From Nelumbo lutea (taxonomy: Eukaryota; Streptophyta; Magnoliopsida; Proteales; Nelumbonaceae): a stretch of 64,000 nt of DNA. The notes under the pieces are model-generated. The model was not told the DNA's origin. It did no database searches and saw only the letters and a list, made by a program, of their open reading frames with translations. Each line of letters opens with the position of its first letter. The stretch's first letter is position 1. Location: the NCBI GenBank assembly GCA_022828595.1, contig JAKGHH010000001.1, positions 139,643,017 through 139,707,016 on the forward strand, written 5' to 3'. Shown one piece after another: positions 23,577-34,599 of the stretch. The translations under genes and the position numbers were made by a program.

Positions 23577-24741
23577 CTTCTTTTTTCCCCCCTCTTAATA
23601 CCAGAAAAAAAAAAAAATGAGCGCAAAAGACGAAAAATAATGAAAATTTGAATCTGGGGAGGCGAAGTCGAACCAGATTTGTTTTTCTTCCTTTTTTGAT
23701 TAAGCTACAAGCCTACAATTAGGGAAAAAAACACAAGGAATATAATGTTGAATAGATATGTGTATGATATAGCAATTTCGTGTGTAATGTCCTGTGTTCT
23801 GATAGGATGATGTGTCAGAACTCGTGTGGAGTAGCTTAAAGTCGATTGATCGTACGGTGGAAATTTAGGATGGTAAATCCTGAAGAAATATAAATAACTA
23901 AATCTGTAATAGGACAATAAGGTGAAGAACATTTAACATGAAGTTAATATGAACAGAGCGATATTGTCGTTGTAGAAATGGGAGTGTATTTATAATTTAG
24001 GATAACATGAGATTTTTTGGGTAAACGAGGGTAACATGAAATTGATGCAATGAAAATGGTCATGATGAATGTTTAGGGTTAGGGATGCAACTTTACCTGA
24101 AACAATGTAAAGTGTTAGTCAATCCTAATTGCACCTCTGTTTGGAAGAATTGGGACACTCCTAGCATAAATCTCACAGTTACATCTCTTCGTGTATTGGA
24201 AATATCTTTGGTAAATAATAAATGTAATTATGGGAGATGTTGTTCAATGTACAGTCAGAACATACTATAAGCCTACAAGGTCAAGAGCACTCTGAGGAGC
24301 ATATCCGGGTTCTATTTGGAGTGGATGGTGGTCGTGGAAGGGATCTGCTACCGTTACAACGGTAACATCTCCCTTTGTCATTGGTGGGGAGATGTTCTGA
24401 TGTATGGTTGACACCGTGTTGGTGTCCGTCGCTCTACATAACTGATTTGTGGCGTGATTGGACAGTGGGACCACCAATAATATGGTATACGTATGTTGGT
24501 GGTGGGGTAGTGCTCGTACTAAATACTAATTTATGATTGCTAGTTTATGCCGGGAGATGCAATGTTTTCACGTCTCCAACCACGAGATTATGAAAATTGC
24601 GTATTGGGAATACCTCTTTATCATTCATGGACTATGTTTTCAAAACATGGTGGTGGTGCTCTGTGGATATGGTTGTACTTATGGTAACAGATACCGGAGT
24701 GGCAAATGAGGTTTTGGCGTAGAGTTGGAGGTTAGTCGCTA
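23577..24741. other. 3' region of the methyltransferase gene and intergenic DNA
   Basis: Immediately after the stop the sequence is T- and A-rich, and the 3' UTR with its polyadenylation site presumably lies within the first few hundred bases. No other gene is seen. CTACCGTTACAACGGTAAC at about 24349 is a small palindrome and may be chance. Confidence 0.45.
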
Positions 24742-24749
24742 CCTGCGCG

Positions 24750-25137
24750 TAGAGGTATAATACGGTCTGTGTGCGGGTGGCCCATACTGAGTGCAGGCCG
24801 TGCCGCTTCCCTGGAATAACTTGGAAGTCAGCCCAGTATGGCCCATGGCGTAAGCCCGTGTGGGCTTATGTCATGCCACGGGTTGGATTGGTCTGTGGGC
24901 AAAGTCTTGGGCCAGGCCGGGTCAAAATTATTTATTTAAAAAATTGAACAAAAGTTAAAATTTTAATTAAATAAATTGTTTATATATACAATAATTAAAT
25001 AAAATTGAAAATAATAATTTATTTTATTAGTATATTATATACTATATATTATTATATAATTATAACTTATATAATATATAATATATTATGTATAAATATA
25101 TAAAACTTCAAACAACCCGGCTCAATTTACACCTTTA
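24750..25137. mobile_element. 388-bp hAT-like MITE
   Basis: Flanks CCTGCGCG (24742-24749) and CCTGCGAA (25138-25145) match at 6 of 8. The ends are TAGAGGTATAATACGG and, from the other strand, TAAAGGTGTAAATTGAG. The left half is GC-rich with GGCCCATACTG and GGCCGTGCC words, and the right half is nearly pure AT. This two-part composition is shared with the elements at 5971 and 26192. Confidence 0.7.
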
Positions 25138-25145
25138 CCTGCGAA

Positions 25146-25611
25146 AAGATGGTAGAATATGCTCCCAACTCCCCCAGCACTTTTCTTTTTTATTTTATTT
25201 TATTTTTTTGTAAGAAGAGCCATCCACAAGGTTTTGGCGTGGCAGCCAACACTCTGCCATTTGGTGTTTGAGCGCGGACTTTTTTTTTCTATTTTAGAAA
25301 AGAATTGAATTGGATTGTGTGCGGTCTGTTTTTTGTGTTGTGTTTCTTTGAACTGTTCTGTTAAAAATATGGAAATGCTATCCAAACAAAAGCTAATCTA
25401 CGAAAACATCTCTGGGACGCTTGATGCAATGGGGAGCCCCTCACATAGAGTTCTGGCCTTTAGGGTGGAGTTTTTGGACTAATGCAACAGGGAGCCCCAG
25501 CCAATAATCAAAATTAATTTTCAGCGACGCCGTATATCAACAGATTCAACACCCAAAAATCATTTTTTTGGTTACTTGAGCTGAAAGCCGTGAGCTTGTG
25601 ATTGTTTTGTA
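25146..25611. other. Intergenic spacer
   Basis: T-rich runs and no feature that I can support. Confidence 0.45.
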
Positions 25612-25619
25612 ATTTGGTG

Positions 25620-25922
25620 CATGGTTTTGAAAACTGGTCCAAACCAGATAGTCTAACCCGTTGACCCAAGAATCAGTGAGGTAATCTGTTCCGTTTCACC
25701 CTAAAATCATTTTATGGGTTAAAAACTATTGATTTGATGAGTGACATGCTGACTCAGGCAATCAAATCGTTGATTTGACAATGTTTTGTTGGCCGTTTTT
25801 TCATTTTAATTATTTTTATTTTTAAAAATCAGAATGAATCATTCATTCGGACCGGACAGACTGTTTGACCGAGAATCGGTCCCCTAAACAGTTTCATGTC
25901 CGATCCAGTTTTTAAAACCTTA
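25620..25922. mobile_element. CATGG-family hAT-like MITE (303 bp)
   Basis: Starts CATGGTTTTGAAAACTGG and ends AGTTTTTAAAACCTTA, with the last bases mutated from CCATG. Flanks ATTTGGTG (25612-25619) and ATTTCGTG (25923-25930) match at 7 of 8. The internal blocks (CCGTTGACCC, TTTCACCCTAAAATC, GTGACATGCTGACTC, ATTCATTCGGACC) are collinear with the copies at 20041 and 49622. Confidence 0.8.
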
Positions 25923-26191
25923 ATTTCGTGAATCGTAATAAAGCATACGGAACAAAAGTTACGAATGTCTGAAAGGATCCAAATTTATTATCCCATCATC
26001 ATATGGGATTGCATGATAGGTAGGCCATTGGAGATTTTAAACAACATTTTAGTGGTCCATACGAGTGAGCGAGCTCGGATCTGGGGCAACCCACACCCTA
26101 AAACAATCTTCTGTAGCTTTACTTAGCACCTTTAATAAGAGCTCTTAATATGGGCCTCAGACCGACTCAACCCAAGTTCCGATCTTGAAAT

Positions 26192-27753
26192 TAGAGTTAT
26201 AAATCGGGTCAGGCTGCCTGTGGCCTGAGATGATGGCATATAGGCCATGCCAGGCACGGTACAATCGTATGGGTTGTGTTTGGCTGGGGGTTTCAGGTTC
26301 ATAGCGGATACGGCATGGCATGACTTTGTGTGCCATGTCACCCACAACCCACGTATTAGCACAGTTCCATTGGCCCAGCCCGGCATGACCTATGGGCCCG
26401 TAATGGGCCAAACACGGCCCTCCCGAGGAACTAGCCATTGTGGCCCTTGGGGAATCCCCCAAATGGCTAGTTTTAGCTTTTTTAGGGTTTTTTTTTTATA
26501 GAAATACCCCTCAATTAACAACTATTTATGTATTTTGGCTTCGGGGGGGGATGGTAATGCCCCTCCAATAGCTATGTCCTATAAGATAACATCTAGTTTG
26601 TAGGTTGGGACTTTGGGGGCATTTGGGTAAAGTGATAAATGACTTTATAATGACCAAAATACCCCTTTCAACAATTAAAAAAATAGTTAGTTTTTGGGGT
26701 ATTTTGAGCAATTGAATTATTTTCAATTCTTATAAATAGCCCCTATCCTCCATCAAATTCAGCAATTCTGAATTCTCTTCTCAATTCTTCATTCCCATTA
26801 TCTCATGCTCTCCAAGTCTCTCATCTCATACTGTCACAGTGTCATACACTTAGCAATTTAGGAGGCTTTGGCCTTTGAGCCTTCAACTATTGAAATTAAG
26901 TTGAGGTTCTAAACCGGTAATCTAGCCATCCAGTTGGGTAAGTGCAATTCAATTAATTTTATTCTTTTTAGAATTAAAAAGTGGCCAATTCTTCCTCCCG
27001 AAACCAATTCCCCAACATTAAGTTCACTAATCCGATTTAGAAAGTATTTAAAATAGAGGAAGTTGAGAAAAATGGAAAAACAGCCATTTAACAAATATAT
27101 AGGATTGAATTTAGGTTATGTAGCAAGGGTGGTACGAGCCCCTTGGGCAAACATTTGCTCTTAATGAGAAATAAGAAAAAGACATCTACTTTAAAGATTT
27201 GCTGGATGTTGAGGATAAATTATAAGACAAGGAAGGGCATGACACTACTACACCTGATGAAGCAAACGATTAAAGACTTGAAGTCAAGGAGATGGAGTAG
27301 TTTTTTAAATTTTACTTAAATCATTTGTTATTTTTTCAACGATATAATTTTTTATTTTCAATTTGTAATTTTTTTATATTTTAAATAAAATAAAACTCAT
27401 TTTTTCCAATTTGTATTTTGGTAAGTATTTTATTTATTTCTTTGTTAGATTTTTTTTATATTTTCAATGTATTTTAGTTTTACTTATAAAAAAATTAAAA
27501 AAATCAAAATCTCAAAAAAGCAACAAAAAAAAAAAGTTTTGGCCATTTTGGCCCAGTTTGGCCCAGGTCCAAGCCCACAACATGGCCTACAGCTCGCCCG
27601 ACCTAAACCTATAGCATGACATGGGTCCGCGTGGATTCGAGCCGTGGACTGTGCCGGGCCAACCCCCTAAAATATCCCAAAGGAGGGAGGCACAGTGCGG
27701 GCCACCTGTGGTCCGTGCCGTGTTGGCCTAATATGGCCCATTTTACAACTCTA
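26192..27753. mobile_element. 1.56-kb hAT-like non-autonomous element with promoter-like interior
   Basis: Termini TAGAGTTATAAATCGGG (left) and, from the other strand, TAGAGTTGTAAAATGGGCC (right). Flanks are CTTGAAAT (26184-26191) and CCTGAAAC (27754-27761), 6 of 8. Both subterminal arms are rich in GGCCATGCC, GGCCCAGCCC and similar words, as hAT subterminal transposase-binding regions often are. The interior is AT-rich and holds a TATA box at 26731 and a CT-rich leader-like stretch (26740-26850), but no long open frame. It is best explained as an internally deleted derivative of a larger autonomous element. Confidence 0.78.
26731..26738 (+). promoter_or_regulatory. TATA-like box inside the hAT derivative
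   Basis: TATAAATA followed by GCCCCTATCCTCC and a CT-rich stretch resembles a plant promoter and transcript leader. It probably descends from the transposase promoter of the parent element, though no transposase exon is recognisable downstream. Confidence 0.4.
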
Positions 27754-27761
27754 CCTGAAAC

Positions 27762-28839
27762 ATAACCCCAAGATAGGTTTAAGGCCTAGATTTTCATTTA
27801 CAAAACATCAAATATATAAAATAATATATTGTATAATATGTGTATAAGTTTATTTTATATATTATATACTATTATAGGTGTCATACTATATTATTTTTAT
27901 ATAAAATATAAGTATAACATAAAATAACATACATACATATTCAGCACAGGTTTTCCCTATTGGAAAATGATCACCCCCACTTGTATGTCATCATTTATAT
28001 CATTTATAGGCATATGTTCCAAATGTACAACCATATTGTCTTGTGGGTAACAGATTTCGAGGTAAAATTCGCTATGCCCGAGGGCATAGCCTTAGGCTAA
28101 AATAGTAAAATCATGGCTTTCGATGCGGGGGATGTTTGGTATGGCTTCCGTTTATTGAAAAAAAAACATCTGTAGTTGATTTGTCTTCAAAACTGAGGAA
28201 GAGTGGTTGGTAAACATTTTTCTATTGTTTGTTGCAGGTAGGATAGTAAATAAACACCTTGGTGTTGGGGGAAACGTTAAAATGAAATCCCCCCCCCCCA
28301 ATATTTTACTCATCTTAACTACTTAATTGGCATGTACTTGAATTGGCTATATGTTCTCACCATAAGAGTGTAAAAGACTTTCTTGTCAAAAAACATCTTT
28401 CTTGGGTACATGTCTCAAATCAATATGCTAATCACTAGAAGAGGCCAGAAATCAGCTTGGGATGGATGCTTCTCCAATTGAAATGGATGGTTCCATCTCT
28501 TCCAAGCGAAAGATTTGATATGTAAGACAATAAGGCCTTGTTTGGCAATGTTCTCACCTGTTCCTGTTCTCGAGATCACTCTTTTCAGGAACAATAGAGG
28601 CATTTGACATTTGTTCATTGAGAATGGATTTTTGTTCTATAGAAATAGAAATAATGTTTGGATAACTAAACTATTTCTTGCCCGTGTTTTGAACTGTAAA
28701 TTTTTCATCATTCCACTATTTAAGGTAAACAGTAGAAGTGAGCAACATAACTACAAATATAAAATAAATAAAATGAAATTTGATGAGGGACAATTTGGCC
28801 CGTCCAATATGTGATGGCATGTGGAGTGACGGAATGATG
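27762..28839. other. Intergenic sequence
   Basis: AT-rich, with a C homopolymer at about 28291-28300. AATAAGGCCTTGTTTGGCAATG at about 28531 looks like the left end of a PIF/Harbinger MITE, but no paired right end is found. No gene. Confidence 0.45.
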
Positions 28840-29361
28840 TGGTGACACCTCAGCGATCCTAGTCACCTCGCGCACCTCGGGTCATCCAGCTAGAACGAGG
28901 CTCGAGTAGCTCAACTATATGCATTGGTCTTCTGAAGTTCCACATAACCTTCATCGAGAAGCAAGCCGGTTGTCTCTAATCTCCTTGAGATCACGGAACT
29001 ATGCCAATAGAGTTTATGTTATCCCAACCTGATTCTGACGGACCTTGATAAGCCTTACCAACTTACGCGGAGTCCATCTTCAGGTGCAAAATCAACTCCA
29101 GACTAGACGGACCAACGATCTTGGACACACATCATGAGGCCTACGGCAGCTTGCATATATAAAGGCCTTGCCTCTAGTCTCACAAGGGACACATGACTCA
29201 ACTCTTTAATTCTCTTGCAATCCAAGCTTTCAACTCTCTCAAACCTCCAAATTGCTAACTTAAGCATCGAGTGTCCACACCGGGTAAAGCACCCCAAACA
29301 CTCTGATCTACTTGTCTTGCAGTTTGACCAGGCAACCTCACTAGCTAGACATCGTGCTACA
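28840..29361 (+). repeat. 5' LTR of the + strand Tat element
   Basis: GC-richer than the flanks, with a TATATAAAGG box at 29156 and the CTAACTTAAGCATC block near 29255, then CACCGGGTAAAGCACCCC. It ends near GTGCTACA, just before the primer-binding region. The left border is approximate because no second LTR exists for comparison. Confidence 0.65.
29156..29165 (+). promoter_or_regulatory. LTR TATA box
   Basis: TATATAAAGG about 95 bp upstream of the conserved CTAACTTAAGCATC block, as in the LTR remnant at about 5.5 kb. It is the expected Pol II promoter of the retrotransposon. Confidence 0.6.
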
Positions 29362-29365
29362 TCAA

Positions 29366-29384
29366 TTGGTGTCGTCTTTGGGAA
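29366..29384 (+). promoter_or_regulatory. Primer-binding region
   Basis: TTGGTGTCGTCTTTGGGAA lies directly after the 5' LTR and is a mutated form of the TTGGCGCCGTCTGTGGGAA sequence typical of this position in plant Tat elements, where a host tRNA primes minus-strand synthesis. It marks the LTR/internal junction. Confidence 0.65.
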
Positions 29385-29429
29385 ACGTATAAAAAGCCAA
29401 GTTCTCACTTCACCCTACTACTATTATCT

Positions 29430-31080
29430 CGATGACATCTTCAAGCAACCAACTTGCCAACAACAACCAAGGCACTGGGGGCAAGACCAACTTGTAGTAC
29501 ATCTAGAGGTCCCCTCTATAACTATCGGGAAGTTCACAATGCCCTTGACCCTGCCAGGCGTTTAGATGTGTCGAATCCATCCTTTCCCCTGCACCAAGTG
29601 AACATGCCTCTCCCTCTAGTCGAGCCATCAATGGTTCTTGCTAGGATTGATGTGTGTTGGTTCAATGAATTGGTGTAGTACATCCGTGGCATGAACCTGC
29701 AAATGAGGACATGGGAGGAATGATATGCTACCCTGGTAGGAATGCAATAGCAACAACAACAACAGGACTTGAATTAGAACCGGTAGCCCGGTGATCAACA
29801 GCTTGGCAACCAGAATCAAGACTAGTTTCTAGACCCTCCTCATCACACTAACGATCGGAACCAGGTCCCTATTGAAGAGCACAATCGAGCAACTATACTA
29901 ATCAAAATTGAAGGAAACAACTTGACCGAGGTGTTGAGGAGAAGGCATTGTTGACATGCACACCACAACATTGGGAGAAGCCACCTCTATCCACCAACAA
30001 GGAGGCAGAAAGAAAAGGAGAGGTGAGCCAGGTCATCGTCCAACCAGTAGTACAGTAGGTGACTTGTACCTCCCCACTAGCACCAGGGATCCTTACCGCC
30101 TCATGGCCTAAGGACTTTAAAGCCCCAAGTCTGGAGTCTTATGACGGGACCACCGATCCAGTTGACCATCTAGACAACTCCGGGCCCTGATGCAATTACA
30201 TGGGGCGAATGACATGAGGCTATGCATGGCCTTCCCGACCACTTTTCGGGGCACAACTTGGATGTTGTATTCTGGGTTGGCTGCAGGCTTCATTAAAAGC
30301 TGGAACCAGTTTGCGTACTTGTTCACGACCCACTTCGCCACCAACAAAAGATATCCAAAGTAGGCGACCTGCCTCCTAAACAAGGTTCAATGATGAGATG
30401 AGACACTTCGATACTACATCAAGTAGTTTAACTTGGAGCGCCAACATCTTCCGAACCTCGACCTGGCTATTTAGCTCACCACAATGGTCAACAACGTCTA
30501 ACACCCCAACTTGCATTGGGAAGTCGAGTTGAACCCTCCAATTCTATGGAGGAGTTCCTCCACCAGGTTGACTAGTTCACCAAAGGAGAGGAGGCACTCA
30601 GATCCCAGTTAGAGCTGAGTGAGAAGAGGAAACAAATAGAAGAAGAAGCAGGAAGTAGCAAGTAGAGGTGGAAGAGTAAGTCACCGAAGTGAAGCAAGTC
30701 CCCTCGAAGCAAACACAACAAGTCATCTAGAAGAAGTAGGTCCACACATCAAAGCAATAGGTCGTCATGCTAGCATTCGAGGACCCCTTTCTAGAGCATG
30801 AGCTATATTGCGCTCAACACAAAGAGAGGGGAGATCCTAATGCACATAAGATGGTTGAGTATGTCAAGTGGCCACCTAGGATGAGAGGTAACCCCACAAA
30901 TAGAACCCAAACAAGTACTATCATTTCCACCGCAACATTGGCCATGACACTGAGAACTATTGCAACCTCAAGGATGAGATCGAAGAGTTAATCCGTCGAA
31001 GCTATTTCAAATAGTTCCACAAGCGTGATAACCAAAGCCAACCCGCTGACCAGCCAGAAGTGCCAGAGTCGAGAAGGGGC
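29430..31080 (+). pseudogene. gag polyprotein (broken)
   Basis: At about 30112-30370 the translation reads KDFKAPSLESYDGTTDPVDH, then, after a small frame disturbance, MQLHGANDMRLCMAF and SGLAAGFIKSWNQ. This is the plant gypsy gag core (P-x-F-x-x-YDGTTDP-x-x-H, then CMAFP-x-x-L). At about 30910 KYYHFHRNIGHDTENYCNLK leads into DEIEELIRRSYFK, the conserved segment near the gag C terminus that normally starts YCRFHRDHGHDTE; its zinc-coordinating cysteines are partly lost. Many stops and frame changes mean no particle protein can be made. Confidence 0.85.
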
Positions 31081-31137
31081 TAAAACAGGGATCAACCACC
31101 TTGGAACCCACCACCACTAGAGCGGCCCACTCGTAGA

Positions 31138-31760
31138 GTGATCAACATGATCACGGGAGGATCTATTGTGGTATGCTGTAGTACTATGGGAGGGAAGAAC
31201 TCAGTTTGGGAGCCCGAGCCCGATGATAAGAACCTTCCGAAGCACCCTCGTGTGGAGGAAGTCATATACTCTATCGAGGACGAAGCTTGCGGAATCTAGT
31301 ATCTGCATGATAACTCCCTCGTTGTCAAGATGATTACCATTGACTTCAAGGTAAAGCGGGTTTTGGTCAACTCCGAAAGCTCGATTGACTTCTTATTTCT
31401 AGACGCATTCGAGAAGATGCAACTTGATAGGAAAGATTTGTAGCTGGCCAACGTCCCCTGGTCGGTTTCAATGGAGATGTGGTACGACCCCTTGGCCGGA
31501 TCAAAGTGCTAGACACAGCAAGCTCAGAATCGAACTTAGTCCGCTTCGAGCATAACTTTCTAGTGGTCGTGACTCTATCCCCTTACAATGTCATCTGGGT
31601 TAACCTATCTTGCATGCACTCTAGGTAGTAGTGTTGACCTACTACTTGTCAATGAAATTCTCGATGAGCTACGGAGTAGTGGTGGTGCAAGGTGAGCAAC
31701 TAGAATCACGCAAGTGCTATGTAGCAGCACTGAAGGGCAAAGGGAAGCTAGCAAACAACG
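31138..31760 (+). pseudogene. Retroviral-type aspartic protease (broken, active site changed)
   Basis: VINMITGG (31138) and VKRVLVNSESSIDFLF at about 31350 align with the plant gypsy protease, whose active site is D-S-G-S-S. Here it reads N-S-E-S-S, so the catalytic Asp and the Gly are both replaced. Farther on, SMKFSMSYGVVVVQGEQLES and CYVAALKGKGK (about 31650-31745) match the linker between protease and RT. The frame is interrupted by stops. With the catalytic Asp gone, processing would fail even if the frame were open. Confidence 0.82.
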
Positions 31761-31789
31761 TCAACCTAGAACCGCCCTTGAAGAATACC

Positions 31790-33120
31790 GATGAGCTCAC
31801 TCTCTCCATGGAGGACACCATCCTGGTACCGGTCTCAGACACCGAGCTCGAGAAGATGGTGCATATCAGAGCTTGCCTTAGAAACCCCATGTGGTCACAA
31901 TTGGTAAGTTTTTTACTTAGTAATTTAAATATTTTTGCTTGGTTGCCAGCAGAAATGCCCATCATAGACCCCCCTATCATTACTCATAGGCTGAATTTTG
32001 GCATTTTAATTAGACCAATCAGGTAGATGAAGAGGAATCTTGCCGTTGAAAGGTGGAGGATAGTTGACGAGGAGATTGGGAAGATTATTGTAGTAGATTT
32101 TGTTAGAGAGGTCTAGTACTCAAGTTGGGTTGCCAACCTATTGCTCATGAAAAAAGCTAATGGCAAGTGGTGCATGTGCATTGATCACACTGACCTCAAC
32201 AAAGCATGCCTAAAGGAAAGTTTCCCGCTCCCCATAATAGGCCGCCTGGTAGACGCAACCTTGGGGACAAGTTGTTGAGCTCCATTGATGCCTACCTTGG
32301 TTATAATCAGATCCTGATGGACTCGGATGACCAGGGAAAACTAGCTTTTGTAACTAAATTAGGCTTATACTGCTATAAAGTAATGCCCTTTGAATTGAAA
32401 AATGTTAGAGCACTTTCTAGCGACTCATAAATAATATGTTGATAACATGGTCATGAAGCTCAACCCAAACAACTTTCTATGACTTTAGTTTCCGATTTAA
32501 ATTGTGTTTTCGAAATTTTAAGAAAATATAACATGAAGCTCAACCCAAACAAGTGTGTCTTCTTGGTCACGTTGGGCAAATTCCTCAGTTGCATAGTGCA
32601 CCAATGTGGCATCAAAACCAACCTAGATATAATCCAAGCTATCTTAGATATGAGACCACTTAGGTCAATTAAAGAAGTACAATAGTTGATAGGCTAGATA
32701 GTCGTCCTGAATCGGTTTATGTCTAAGTTGGTTAGGTGGTGTCTCCCATTCTTTAAGTCCATAAAGAAAAATGAAAACTTCAAGTGGATTGAGGAATGCC
32801 AGTTCACATTCAATGAGCTCAAAAGGTACCTAAATTCACCTCCACTATTGACCAGACCAGAACTAGGAGATGAGCTAAAACTTTACCTCTCCGCAATTGA
32901 TGAGGTGTTTAGCTCAGTATTAATTCGAGAAGTGGGCAGGGTGCAACAACCACCTATCTATTATATAAGTAAACTTTTGCATGCTGTTGAGACTAGTTAC
33001 CTCAATATAGAAAAGCTGGCCTCCTTCTTGGTATTGGTAGCTCAAAAGTTGTGGCCATACTTTCAAGCCATGCCGCTGTAGTCCTAACCGGTCAACCTTT
33101 GAGATACGTTCTTTAGAAGA
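31790..33120 (+). pseudogene. Reverse transcriptase and first RNase H (broken, YVDD lost)
   Basis: IFAWLPAEMPIIDPPI (about 31930), ERWRIVDEEIGKII, SSWVANLLLMKKANGKWCM, CIDHTDLNKAC, FPLPIIGRLVDAT and GYNQILMDSDDQGKLAF are consecutive blocks of gypsy RT. The catalytic Y-V-D-D reads Y-V-D-N at 32435-32446, and the segment before it (GATFQ..) is deleted. MKLNPN occurs twice (about 32453 and 32532), suggesting a small slippage duplication. The thumb and the first RNase H follow (FNELKRYLNSPPLLTRP, YLSAIDEVFSSVLIRE, YYISKLLHAVETSYLNIEKL). Several stops are present. Confidence 0.9.
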
Positions 33121-33176
33121 TCGAAGTCTCAGGAAGACTGACGAAGTGGGACATTGATCTAAGCAAATACAACATC

Positions 33177-33659
33177 TAGGGGTGATCATTTCAGCCTAGC
33201 CTAGGCCCATATCAGGCCCACAAATTTTAGGGTTGGGCTTGGGCTTAATACTTCAAGCCCGACCCGGGCCTGTCCTGGCCCACATATATTTAAACTTACA
33301 CATTTTTGGTATAATGTAGACTTATGTATACATGTTCTTTTACATTATATTATATATTTTACATATAAATATTATAACATATGTATAATTTATATTGTAT
33401 GTAATATTTTATATTATATAATATATAAAAGAAAAGTTTATATGAATGCTATGTCATTTAATATGAAATATTATAGATATATAATGTTTTATATATAAAA
33501 GATATTGGCTCGAAATCAGGCCCGGCCTGGCCTGGGCCCGTATAGACTTGGGCTAGGGCTTATGTTACAGGCCTAGAACCCCAGGTCGGCCCGGGCCCGG
33601 GCCTAAGCTTTAGTCCTTATCATAAGTGCAAAGCCTGGCCCGATCCATGATCACCCCTA
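33177..33659. mobile_element. 483-bp hAT-like MITE inserted in the Tat element
   Basis: Starts TAGGGGTGATCAT and ends ATGATCACCCCTA, a perfect 13-bp terminal inverted repeat. The flanks are ACAACATC (33169-33176) and ACGACATC (33660-33667), 7 of 8, and the interrupted reading frame resumes after it (KYNI ... RFESHPVI). GGCCCGGGCC-rich arms surround an AT-rich core. TAGGGGTG is a common plant hAT end. Insertion into pol dates it after the retrotransposon. Confidence 0.92.
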
Positions 33660-33886
33660 ACGACATCCGGTTTGAGTCGCACCCAGTAATCAAATCACAA
33701 GTCCTAACTGACTTTGCCGTCGAGTGCACGTTCATCACGCCGAGCCTGAGCCTAAGCTTTATCCCTTATCATAAGTGCAAAGCTTGGCCCATGATCACCC
33801 CTAATAACATCCAGTTCAAGCCGTGCCCAGTAATCAAATCACATGTCCTAGTTGACTTTGTTGCTGAGTGCACGTTCATCACGCCG
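33602..33886 (+). repeat. Tandem duplication (period about 149 bp) spanning the MITE/retrotransposon junction
   Basis: Copy 1 (33602-33750) and copy 2 (33751-33886) both run CCTAAGCTTTA..CCTTATCATAAGTGCAAAGC..TGGCCC..ATGATCACCCCTAA..ACATCC and on through AATCAAATCACA.GTCCTA into GAGTGCACGTTCATCACGCCGA. Each copy therefore contains the MITE right end plus adjoining retrotransposon sequence. The duplication must be later than the MITE insertion. The copies have since diverged by many substitutions. Confidence 0.9.
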
Positions 33887-33954
33887 ACCCTTGGAGTGGT
33901 TGAGCCTGCTACCACTTCAGAGGCATCTACCAGTGTAGCGCCCGACCCGACCTA

Positions 33955-34340
33955 GGAAGAAGAGCTCTGTATCCTCTACGTGGACAGCTCATCCAACCAA
34001 TGCAAAAGCGGAGATGGGCTGATTCTCTATGTGCTCAGCGAGATGAAGCTGGAGTACGCCCTTCTGTTTGCGTTTGAATCATCGAACAATGAAGCTGAGT
34101 ATGAGGCACTAATAGCTAGGCTGTCATTGGTAGTGAACCAAGTGAATGGGCAATATGAGGCCTAGGAGCCTGCCATGTCGGTCTATTTGACTATGGAGAG
34201 AGAGCTCCTTCCCAACTTCCACTCCTGGTATATTCATCAAATTCCGAGGTCTGAGAACACAAAGGCTGATGCACTTTCAAAGCTAGCCAAAGCAATGAAA
34301 ATCCCAAGTAGAACAGTTTATGTCGTAGACCTGTCATGAC
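33955..34340 (+). pseudogene. Second (Tat-specific) RNase H domain, internally deleted
   Basis: LCILYVDSSSNQCKSGDG, YALLFAFESSNNEAEYEAL, VVNQVNGQYEA and IHQIPRSENTKADALSKLA are the landmarks of the extra RNase H that Tat elements carry after the RT-linked one. The piece between EAL and VVNQV, which should contain the catalytic Asp of SDSQLV, is missing (about 25-30 residues), and the usual DGSS reads DSSS. A stop interrupts at GQYEA. Inactive. Confidence 0.85.
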
Positions 34341-34599
34341 CTAGTGCAAAGAGGGTGGTAAAAGAGGTCACTCCTATTCTGGTTGCCGAGCTGAGCTGGA
34401 TTGATTTGCTCGTCAATTACTTATGCCATAGAACCCTACCAATAGACCAAATGCAACGCAGAGGGTAGAATGACAATCACTCACTACGTCATCATTTGCG
34501 AGCATTTGTACTATAGTTCACTTACTCTCCCCTACCTGCATTGCTTGCGTCCAATCGAAGGAAGCCATGTGCAATGTGAGATCCATGAGGGTTTTAGTG

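Noticed and set aside
26157..26501. Overlapping open frames on both strands
   Set aside because: They lie in the GC-rich arm of a hAT-like element; compositional artefact.
28531..28830. Possible PIF/Harbinger MITE starting GGCCTTGTTTGG
   Set aside because: No matching right end or TTA/TAA flank could be found.
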